Source of the DNA: an uncultured Lachnospiraceae bacterium
GTDB taxonomy: Bacteria > Bacillota > Clostridia > Lachnospirales > Lachnospiraceae
Direction: 5' to 3'
Length of the DNA: 64,000 nucleotides
Assembly: GCA_910579615.1 (NCBI GenBank)
Contig: CAJTUA010000012.1
Span: forward strand, 1 to 64,000
Under the pieces are notes generated by a model, which was not told where the DNA came from, ran no database searches, and saw only the letters and a program-made list of their open reading frames with translations. Of the stretch, positions 50,206 to 57,935 are shown piece by piece. Position numbers and translations under genes: made by a program. How positions within the stretch are numbered: position 1 is the first letter of the stretch; each line of letters opens with the position of its first letter.

Positions 50206-51795
50206 ATGCCAGAAGTAAAAAATCCTATTTTATCCGGTTTTTATCCTGACCCGTCCATCTGCCGGGTCGGGGATACCTACTATATTGTAAACTCTACGTT
50301 CGCGTATTTCCCGGGAGTGCCGGTTTTTGCGAGCAAGGACTTGTGCCATTTCCACCAGATTGGAAATGTCCTGACCCGTGAATCACAGCTCCCGCTTGGC
50401 AGTGACGGGATGTCGCGCGGTATTTTCGCGCCGACCATCCGCCACTATGACGGTGTGTATTACATGATTACCACAAACGTTTCTTACGGCGGCAATTTTA
50501 TTGTGACTGCCACCGACCCGGCAGGGCCGTGGTCGGAGCCGCACTATTTGAAGGGTGCGGACGGAATTGACCCGAGTATTTTCTTTGACGAGGATGGCAA
50601 ATGCTATTATATCGGGACACGCCCGAATCCGGATGGTGTGCGGTACAACGGCGACTGGTACATTTATATACAGGAACTTGATATCAGGAATTTTTGTCTC
50701 GTCGGCGATTACAAGCTTGTCTGGAAGGGCGCGATGCGCGATGCGGAATGGCCGGAAGGACCGCATCTGTACAAAAAAGATGGATGGTATTATATTATGC
50801 ATGCGGAGGGCGGCACCGGACCGGCACATGCGGTGTGTGTTGCGCGGAGCAGGGAAGTATTTGGCCCGTATGTTGGGAATTTCAACAATCCGATTTTAAC
50901 CCACCGCCATCTTGGGAAGGCATACCCGGTGCGCTATGTCGGACATGCCGACCTGGTGGACACGCCGGAGGGCGACTGGTACATGGTCATGCTTGCCTCT
51001 AGGCCTTGTGAGGGTTACACGGGGATGGGGCGTGAGACGTTCCTTGCAAAAGTAACGTGGGAGGATGGCTGGCCGGTGGTCAATGACGGCACCGGGAAAT
51101 TAAATAAAATCCAGACGGTGGGGCTTGCGCCGGAAGATGCGCTGCCGGAACGGGATTTTTATACATTCCACAATGTTGCGCTCGATGCACATTTTGTCAC
51201 GGTGCGCAACCCGAAACCCGATATGTATTCCCTTACAAAACAGGCGGGGAAGCTTGCCCTAAAGGTGGCCACGGAAGTAATTACCGAGCAAACGAGCGCG
51301 TCCTACCTTGGCGTGCGCCAGAAAAGTTATCATTATACGGCAGAAACGCGGATGGAATTTGCGCCGGGGGTGGACGAGGAAGCCGGGCTTGTGCTTTTGC
51401 AGAGCGAGGCGGCGAGCATGCGCTTTGTGGTGGCAAATGAAAATGGAATCCGGGTACTGCGTGTCGTAAGCTTTGGGGATAAGATAAGTGGTATGAAACC
51501 AGTTGACGGCAGGCAGACCGCAGGGGATGGCACTGTTCTTGCGCAGATTTCTATCCCGCAGGACCTTGGCGGAATTGTGCTGAAAATCATGCAGGACGGA
51601 CAGAAGCTCTCCTTTTGGTATGCGCTGCAAAACCATGGCTTTGTGCGAATTCCGCTCACGGCGGACGCGCGCTTTTTAAGCACGGAGGCGGCGGGCGGTT
51701 TTGTCGGCAACACCATTGGAATGTATGCGAGCGCAAACCATGGCAAGTCAGGGAACTACGCGTTTTTTGATTATTTTGTGGTGGACGATATTTAA
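50206..51795 (+). CDS. Beta-xylosidase, GH43 family with C-terminal beta-sandwich
   Basis: 529 residues without a signal peptide. Catalytic triad D15 (YPDPSICRVGD), D122 (GIDPSIFF) and E184 (WPEGPHLY) in the propeller; a C-terminal beta-sandwich (about 325-529) typical of the xylosidase subfamilies that includes YHYTAETRMEF and AGLVLLQ. It removes xylose from imported xylo-oligosaccharides, matching the neighbouring GH67. GGAGG RBS. Arabinofuranosidase activity is also common in GH43. Confidence 0.93.
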   Translation: MPEVKNPILSGFYPDPSICRVGDTYYIVNSTFAYFPGVPVFASKDLCHFHQIGNVLTRESQLPLGSDGMSRGIFAPTIRHYDGVYYMITTNVSYGGNFIVTATDPAGPWSEPHYLKGADGIDPSIFFDEDGKCYYIGTRPNPDGVRYNGDWYIYIQELDIRNFCLVGDYKLVWKGAMRDAEWPEGPHLYKKDGWYYIMHAEGGTGPAHAVCVARSREVFGPYVGNFNNPILTHRHLGKAYPVRYVGHADLVDTPEGDWYMVMLASRPCEGYTGMGRETFLAKVTWEDGWPVVNDGTGKLNKIQTVGLAPEDALPERDFYTFHNVALDAHFVTVRNPKPDMYSLTKQAGKLALKVATEVITEQTSASYLGVRQKSYHYTAETRMEFAPGVDEEAGLVLLQSEAASMRFVVANENGIRVLRVVSFGDKISGMKPVDGRQTAGDGTVLAQISIPQDLGGIVLKIMQDGQKLSFWYALQNHGFVRIPLTADARFLSTEAAGGFVGNTIGMYASANHGKSGNYAFFDYFVVDDI

Positions 51796-51887
51796 GGAAA
51801 CGAGGCTAAAGCATTTCCTGCACTGGATTTGCCAGAAAATGCGATATGCGCAAAAAGAAATGGGATGTGGAAAAAGGGAGGCGCAAA

Positions 51888-52310
51888 ATGATAAATGTCC
51901 GATATGCAAGGATGGAGGATGAGGAATTCTGGTACCGCCTTGACAAACATTTAAACAAGGCTGAATTTAAAAATAAAATCCGCGACCAAAGGGGCTACAT
52001 CATCTCTGAAGATGATAGGCCAGCTGGTCTGCTGCGCTATAATCTTTTCTGGGACAGCATACCGTTTTGTACATTGCTCTTTATTGAACAGGAATCCCAG
52101 GGGAGGGGATACGGGAGAGCGCTGATGGAGCATTGGGAGCGGGATATGAAGCGGCTGGGCTGCGGGATGCTGCTTGTCTCCACACAGGTGGATGAAAACG
52201 CCCAGCATTTCTACCGGAAATTAGGGTATAAGGACTGCGGCGGGCTTGTGGTGGATATTCCGGGATATGAGCAGCCGATGGAAATGTTTTTGGCGAAAGC
52301 GGTTTTGTAG
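51888..52310 (+). CDS. GNAT-family N-acetyltransferase
   Basis: 140 residues. Acetyl-CoA loop ESQGRGYGRALM (about 77-88) and the final STQVDENAQHFYRKLGY strand-helix are standard GNAT. The substrate is not predictable. The start at 51888 follows AAAGGGAGG; a longer frame has no RBS. It lies 92 bp after the xylosidase gene. Confidence 0.88.
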   Translation: MINVRYARMEDEEFWYRLDKHLNKAEFKNKIRDQRGYIISEDDRPAGLLRYNLFWDSIPFCTLLFIEQESQGRGYGRALMEHWERDMKRLGCGMLLVSTQVDENAQHFYRKLGYKDCGGLVVDIPGYEQPMEMFLAKAVL

Positions 52311-52441
52311 CCGACATCCGCAGCCAAACTTCCCGTAAATGCTTGCTTTTCACAGGAAGTATGATATCACTATGTCATTCCTCGCAGGACATAATCCGAA
52401 GCTTTCTTTTTTTACAGGATATTTAAAAAAGGGGGGAACGG

Positions 52442-52677
52442 ATGGAGGGCAGGCCGGATATTCTGATAAAGCCTCCCTCCGTGCGCGGAAAGGCATTTCT
52501 TTTTGAATTAAAGCTAGCGAAAGAATTCAAATAAATGAGGGCAATGTGCCAGAATGCACTCGCGCAGGCAAGGAAAAAAATTATAAAGCAGAGTTGGGGA
52601 AAAATGGATACTCCGATATCACGGTTTACGGGGTTTGTTTTTTTCAGAAGGATTGTATGGTTTTGCGCCAAAAATGA
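52442..52677 (+). pseudogene. Decayed C-terminus of a PD-(D/E)XK nuclease-like (DUF1703) gene
   Basis: The frame from 52442 reads MEGRPDILIKPP, then FELKLAKEFK and a TAA at 52532-52534. It continues in the same frame as MRAMCQNALAQA, then shifts by one at an A7 run (about 52573-52579) and reads NYKAELGKNGYSDITVYGV and CFFQKDCMVL to a TGA at 52675-52677. Together these give the D...ExK motif and the conserved GY-DI--YG-aF--KdC end of the AAA-ATPase/DUF1703 family, common in Lachnospiraceae. The N-terminal part is missing. The rest of the 52311-52704 gap is unassigned. Confidence 0.7.
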
Positions 52678-52704
52678 AAGGCAGAATCTTAAGTAAAACA
52701 AACA

Positions 52705-52733
52705 TTGACTTCCCCTGGGAAATCAGTTATAAT
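52705..52733 (+). promoter_or_regulatory. Promoter of the MutS-like membrane protein gene
   Basis: TTGACT (52705-52710), 17 bp, TATAAT (52728-52733); start codon 26 bp further on. Confidence 0.88.
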
Positions 52734-52758
52734 AACATCCGTAAAGGGGAGATTTGTT

Positions 52759-54423
52759 ATGCCATATGCAATTATCATAGCCATCGTTCTGGTGGCTTTA
52801 TTTATTAAAAGTATTTACGATGAGAAAAACTTCACGAGGAAGCTTTACCAAAAAATGGAGCGCGAATGGGGGCAGGTGCCGCAGGAAGAGTATTCGGAGG
52901 CGAAGTACCGTTCCCTGCAATATTATTATGAGCACATGGAAAAAGGGCGCGGGGATATTGACTCCATCACATGGAACGACCTTGATATGGACCAGATTTT
53001 CATGACCATGAACAATACGGGCTCTGCTGCGGGCGAGGAATATCTTTTTGCGATGCTGCACCGTTTAAGCTTCTCGGCAGAAGAGCTTGCCGAGAGAAAC
53101 CGCCTGATGGAGCATTTTACAAAGGATAAGGCGGCACGGCAGGCGCTGCAGGAACAGTTTATGCGCATGGGCAAGGAGCGCAATATTTCCGTCTATGAAT
53201 ATATGCATTTGCTGCATCAGCTAAAGCGGGAGAGCAATGCGCAGCATTATATCTGCTTTGTGTTTATATTGGCGGCGCTTGCCCTGATTCTTTTTAACCC
53301 GGTGGCAGGTGTGATGTCGGTTATCGCAATTGGCATATACAATGCTTTTTCCTACTATAAGCGCAAGAGCGAGATTGAGAAATATTTTTGTGTGGTATCC
53401 CATTTAATCCGCATGATGGATTCCATGAAGGCGCTGACACAGATTGATGATGCGGCGATTGCAGGGTACACGCAGACAATCACGAAAAATTTAAAGGTGT
53501 TCGCGTCGTTCCGCAAGGGTGCGCGTATTGTGGCGGGCAAAAAGCCGACGGGCGATTTGCTTGAGGGCATGATTGACTATATCCGTATGCTGTTCCACAT
53601 CGATTTAATTAAATTTAATAACATGCTGGAGATTTTTGACAACAACGAAGCAGAGCTGACCGCGCTTTTTGAGACGGCGGGTTTCCTTGATTCCATGATT
53701 GCAGCGGCCTCTTACCGAAAACTGATGGAGGAGTGGTGTGTTCCGGAATTAAAGGAGGGAGCTCCCTTCCTTGAGACGCAGGATGTTTACCACCCGATGC
53801 TTGACGCGCCGGTGAAGGCATCGCTTTTGGAGCACCGCTGTGTGCTGATTACGGGTTCAAACGCTTCCGGCAAATCGACCTTTATCAAGACGCTTGCCAT
53901 CAATGCCATCTTAGCGCAGACGGTGAATACGGTTATGGCATCCTCCTGGCGTGCAAGCTTTTTTGCCGTGGCATCGTCCATGGCGCTGCGCGATGATATT
54001 TTCAGCAAGGAAAGCTATTATATTGTCGAGATTAAGTCCCTAAAACGGATTATGGACATGGTAAATCCGGAGGTTCCGGTACTCTGCTTTGTGGACGAGG
54101 TGCTGCGCGGCACCAATACCTTAGAGCGCATCGCGGCTTCGGCGGAGATATTATCGTGGCTTGCGGGTGCAAACGCAATGTGTTTTGCGGCGACACATGA
54201 TATCGAGCTGACACATATTTTGGAAAAGCAGTATTCCAATTATCATTTCCAGGAATATGTACAGGAAAATGATGTGCTTTTTGATTACAAACTCTATCCG
54301 GGCAGGGCGGTTTCGAAAAATGCGATCAAGCTGCTGCGCATGCTTGGCTATGACGAGGGCATGACGGCACATGCCGAGGCGCGGGTGAAGCATTTTGAGG
54401 AGAGCGGAAGCTGGATCATGTGA
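52759..54423 (+). CDS. Membrane-anchored MutS-related ATPase
   Basis: 554 residues. A membrane helix at 1-17 and a hydrophobic hairpin at about 165-205 sit before a MutS-type lever and ATPase: Walker A GSNASGKST from 366, FVDEVLRGTNT as Walker B and signature, and the ATHDIELTH switch. The mismatch-recognition FxE domain and the connector domain are missing, so it is not a mismatch-repair MutS. The role is unknown; mechanical or nucleic-acid work at the membrane is a guess. Start at 52759 after AAAGGGGAG, own promoter. It lies just before rnhA and mutS. Confidence 0.85.
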   Translation: MPYAIIIAIVLVALFIKSIYDEKNFTRKLYQKMEREWGQVPQEEYSEAKYRSLQYYYEHMEKGRGDIDSITWNDLDMDQIFMTMNNTGSAAGEEYLFAMLHRLSFSAEELAERNRLMEHFTKDKAARQALQEQFMRMGKERNISVYEYMHLLHQLKRESNAQHYICFVFILAALALILFNPVAGVMSVIAIGIYNAFSYYKRKSEIEKYFCVVSHLIRMMDSMKALTQIDDAAIAGYTQTITKNLKVFASFRKGARIVAGKKPTGDLLEGMIDYIRMLFHIDLIKFNNMLEIFDNNEAELTALFETAGFLDSMIAAASYRKLMEEWCVPELKEGAPFLETQDVYHPMLDAPVKASLLEHRCVLITGSNASGKSTFIKTLAINAILAQTVNTVMASSWRASFFAVASSMALRDDIFSKESYYIVEIKSLKRIMDMVNPEVPVLCFVDEVLRGTNTLERIAASAEILSWLAGANAMCFAATHDIELTHILEKQYSNYHFQEYVQENDVLFDYKLYPGRAVSKNAIKLLRMLGYDEGMTAHAEARVKHFEESGSWIM

Positions 54424-54523
54424 AAGGGACAGGGGGATTTGCCGCAAGTGGCAAAAGTGCCCATCCACCCATGCCGGTTTCCGATTGTTTTGTAAGGCAG
54501 AATAGAAATCAGGCGGAGGTTTT

Positions 54524-55021
54524 ATGAAAGTTACGATTTACACAGACGGTTCGGCACGCGGAAATCCGGACGGACCGGGCGGGTATGGAACCATCCTTTC
54601 TTATATCGACCCAAAAGGAACCGAACATCTGCGGGAATACTCGGGCGGCTACGTGCGCACGACGAACAACCGGATGGAGCTGATGGCGGCGATTGTGGGA
54701 TTGGAGGCGCTGACAAAGCCGTGCGATGTAGCGCTTTACTCGGATTCACAGTATCTGGTCAAGGCGTTTAACGAGCACTGGATTGACGGGTGGATAAAAA
54801 AGGGCTGGAAGCGCGGCGGCAATGAGCCCGTGAAAAACGTAGACCTCTGGAAGCGCCTGCTGGCGGCAAAGGCTCCCCACAATGTAACGTTTTGCTGGGT
54901 GAAGGGGCACAATGGCCATCCGCAGAATGAGCGGTGCGACGCGCTCGCGACATCGGCGGCGGACGGCGAAAACCTGATGATAGATGATGTGGAAGACCCA
55001 AATGGGGCAGATATAAAATAA
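54524..55021 (+). CDS. rnhA: Ribonuclease HI
   Basis: 165 residues. Catalytic D8 (IYTDGSARGNPDGPGG), E52 (NNRMELMA), D74 (LYSDSQYLV) and D139 (NERCDALA). It removes RNA from RNA-DNA hybrids. The basic handle region IKKGWKRGG is present. The C-terminal tail (about 20 acidic residues) is an extra. RBS CGGAGG. It lies 47 bp before mutS. Confidence 0.94.
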   Translation: MKVTIYTDGSARGNPDGPGGYGTILSYIDPKGTEHLREYSGGYVRTTNNRMELMAAIVGLEALTKPCDVALYSDSQYLVKAFNEHWIDGWIKKGWKRGGNEPVKNVDLWKRLLAAKAPHNVTFCWVKGHNGHPQNERCDALATSAADGENLMIDDVEDPNGADIK

Positions 55022-55068
55022 GAAACAGCGCAGGATGGAGCTTCCTGGCGCTGCAGGAGGTTAGAAAA

Positions 55069-57870
55069 ATGGCGGAAGAAACATCGGTAAAGTCAACAAA
55101 GACGCTGGAAGCGCTGGTGCAGACACTGCCCCCCGACGAAATTCCAAATCTGACACCGATGATGCAGAGTTATCTTGAGACAAAAAAGCAGTACAAGGAT
55201 TGCATCCTGTTTTACCGGCTCGGGGATTTTTACGAAATGTTTTTTGAGGATGCGGTGGCGGTTTCAAGGGAGCTTGAGTTGACACTGACCGGGAAGGCGT
55301 GCGGAATTTCCGGGCGCGCGGCGATGTGCGGCGTTCCCCACCATGCGTTGGAGGGATACCTTACAAGGCTTGTGGAGCGCGGTTACCGCGTCGCCATCTG
55401 CGAGCAGGTGGAAGACCCGAAAATGGCAAAAGGCTTAGTAAAGCGCGAAGTGCTCCGCATTGTGACACCGGGAACCAATATTGACAGCCAATCGCAGGAT
55501 GCGACACGGAATAATTACCTGATGGGGATTGTTGAGAAAAACGGGGTGTTCGGGATTTCCTCCGCGGATGTCTCAACGGGGGATTATTATGTAACAGAAG
55601 TCAGTTCGGTGCGCGGCATTCTGGATGAAATATATAAATTTTCACCGTCGGAGATTATTTGCAATCCGGCGTTTTTCTCGTGCGGCATTAACGTGGAGGA
55701 ATTAAGGGACAAGTACCATATTGCAGTGGCGCAGCTGGAGGATTGGTATTATGACACGCAGCTTTGCAAAAAAGCGCTGATGGGGCATTTTAAGGTCGGG
55801 ACACTCGCCGGGCTTGGGCTTTCTGATTATACGGCGGGGTGCGATGCGGCAGGGGCGGTGTTACAGTACCTGCTTGAGACGCAGAAAAATACACTGGAGC
55901 AGCTGACCCATCTTACGCCATATGCGACAAACCGCTATATGGTTTTGGATACCTCGACCAGACGCAATCTGGAGCTTGTGGAAACCCTGCGCGAAAAAAC
56001 AAAGCGCGGCTCGCTTTTGTGGGTGCTGGATAAGACAAAGACGGCAATGGGGGCGCGCCTCCTGCGCAATTTCATTGAACAGCCCCTGATTGAGACCGGG
56101 GAAATTTGCGCGCGCTACGATGCGGTGGAGGAACTGAACAGCTCCCTGATTACGCGCGATGAGCTGCGCGAATATCTGGATACAGTCTATGATTTGGAGC
56201 GCCTGATGGGGAAGGTAAGCTACCGCAGCGCGAACGCGCGCGATTTGATTGCATTTTCTTCCTCCCTGGAAATACTGCCGTCAATCAAATATCTGCTTGC
56301 GGATATGCAGGCGAAGGAGCTTTGTGAAATTTGCAGTGACCTTGACCCGCTTTCGGACCTGTGCGGCCTGATTGGGCGTGCAATTGAGGCAGAACCGCCA
56401 ATTTCCATAACGGAGGGCGGGATTATCCGCGCCGGGTACCATGAGGAAGTCGATATGCTGCGCAGCGCGAAAACCGAGGGGAAGAACTGGATTGCGGAAA
56501 TTGAACAGCGTGAGCGGGAAAAGACCGGGATTAAAAATCTCCGGATTAAGTACAACAGGGTATTCGGATATTATCTTGAGGTGACAAATTCTTTTAAGGA
56601 GCTTGTACCTGCGGATTGGACGAGGAAGGCGACCACCACAGGGGCAGAGCGCTACATTACGGCGGAATTAAAGGAGCTTGAGGATAAGATTTTAAATGCC
56701 GAGGAGAAGCTTACGGCATTGGAGTATGAGCTTTTCTCGGAAATCCGGGAAAAAATTGCGGGGGAGGTTTTTCGCATCCAGCGCACGGCAAAGGCGGTGG
56801 CAAGGCTTGATGTGTACACCTCGCTTGCCTACGTGGCGGAGCGCGGGCATTTTGTAAGGCCGCAGGTCAATACGGACGGCATCATTGAGATTAAGGATGG
56901 CAGGCATCCGGTCGTAGAGCGGATGCTTGAAAATGACGCTTTTGTTGCAAACGATACATACCTCGATAATGATGCGCACCGCCTGGCAATCATCACAGGA
57001 CCGAATATGGCGGGAAAGTCAACCTACATGCGCCAGACAGCGCTGATTGTGCTGATGGCGCAGATTGGCTCGTTCGTTCCGGCATCTGCCGCCAACATCG
57101 GGATTGTGGACCGGATTTTTACGCGCGTCGGCGCGTCGGACGACCTTGCCTCCGGGCAGAGTACCTTTATGGTGGAAATGACCGAAGTCGCAAACATCCT
57201 GCGCAATGCGACGAGAAACAGCCTGCTGATTCTCGATGAAATCGGGCGCGGCACCTCAACCTACGACGGGTTAAGCATTGCGTGGGCAGTCGCGGAACAC
57301 ATCAACAATACGGATAATATCGGGGCGAAAACCCTGTTTGCAACGCATTACCACGAGCTGACGGAACTTGAGGGAAAGCTGTACGGCGTGAACAATTATT
57401 GCATTGCCGTCAAGGAGTCCGGCGAGGATATCGTGTTTTTGCGCAAAATTGTGAAGGGCGGCGCGGACAAAAGTTATGGCATACAGGTGGCAAGGCTTGC
57501 GGGCGTACCAAAGGATGTGCTTGACCGTGCGCGGCAGATTGCGGCGGCGCTCAATGAAAATGAGGGGGCGGTGCGGGCAAAGATGCAGGCGGCGGGCGCA
57601 GGGGAAGTGGCAGCTTCTTTGGAAGAACTGGCCGAAATACCGGGCTGTGCAAAAAACGTTACAGAACCGATGGCAGATGGGGATGAAGATGCGTTATCCG
57701 GTACAAAAGCGCCAAACCGTCAGAAAAATGTCCCGGCATCGCAGGGAAGCCCGGCAAAAGAAAACCGCATCGTAAAAGAATTAAAATCGTTGGAACTGGC
57801 AAATATGACACCAATTTCGGCACTGAACAAATTGTACGAACTGCAAGCGCTGGTTAAAAATTTGGTATAA
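55069..57870 (+). CDS. mutS: DNA mismatch repair protein MutS
   Basis: 933 residues. Mismatch-reading motif FYEMF at 54-58, long lever helices, Walker A GPNMAGKST from 644, then DEIGRGTSTYDGLSIAWA and ATHYHELTEL. It recognises mispaired bases and recruits MutL. An extra low-complexity stretch (about 850-895, Ala/Gly/Lys-rich with many polar residues) separates the ATPase from the C-terminal dimerisation helix. AGGAGG RBS. The gene ends directly at a decayed hairpin repeat and mutL follows. Confidence 0.96.
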   Translation: MAEETSVKSTKTLEALVQTLPPDEIPNLTPMMQSYLETKKQYKDCILFYRLGDFYEMFFEDAVAVSRELELTLTGKACGISGRAAMCGVPHHALEGYLTRLVERGYRVAICEQVEDPKMAKGLVKREVLRIVTPGTNIDSQSQDATRNNYLMGIVEKNGVFGISSADVSTGDYYVTEVSSVRGILDEIYKFSPSEIICNPAFFSCGINVEELRDKYHIAVAQLEDWYYDTQLCKKALMGHFKVGTLAGLGLSDYTAGCDAAGAVLQYLLETQKNTLEQLTHLTPYATNRYMVLDTSTRRNLELVETLREKTKRGSLLWVLDKTKTAMGARLLRNFIEQPLIETGEICARYDAVEELNSSLITRDELREYLDTVYDLERLMGKVSYRSANARDLIAFSSSLEILPSIKYLLADMQAKELCEICSDLDPLSDLCGLIGRAIEAEPPISITEGGIIRAGYHEEVDMLRSAKTEGKNWIAEIEQREREKTGIKNLRIKYNRVFGYYLEVTNSFKELVPADWTRKATTTGAERYITAELKELEDKILNAEEKLTALEYELFSEIREKIAGEVFRIQRTAKAVARLDVYTSLAYVAERGHFVRPQVNTDGIIEIKDGRHPVVERMLENDAFVANDTYLDNDAHRLAIITGPNMAGKSTYMRQTALIVLMAQIGSFVPASAANIGIVDRIFTRVGASDDLASGQSTFMVEMTEVANILRNATRNSLLILDEIGRGTSTYDGLSIAWAVAEHINNTDNIGAKTLFATHYHELTELEGKLYGVNNYCIAVKESGEDIVFLRKIVKGGADKSYGIQVARLAGVPKDVLDRARQIAAALNENEGAVRAKMQAAGAGEVAASLEELAEIPGCAKNVTEPMADGDEDALSGTKAPNRQKNVPASQGSPAKENRIVKELKSLELANMTPISALNKLYELQALVKNLV

Positions 57871-57903
57871 GGGATATGCGGAACGAAAAAACAGCATAAC
57901 CCT
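57871..57903 (+). repeat. Hairpin repeat family, decayed copy between mutS and mutL
   Basis: GGGATATGCGGAACGAAAAAACAG, here quoted in part as GGGATATGC then GGAAC and AACAG, followed by a broken left arm GCATAACCC (57895-57903). The right half is lost; mutL starts 33 bp later with its own GGGGG RBS. Confidence 0.7.
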
Positions 57904-57935
57904 GGACAGTGCCGGAAAGGGTTTTGGGGGCTATT

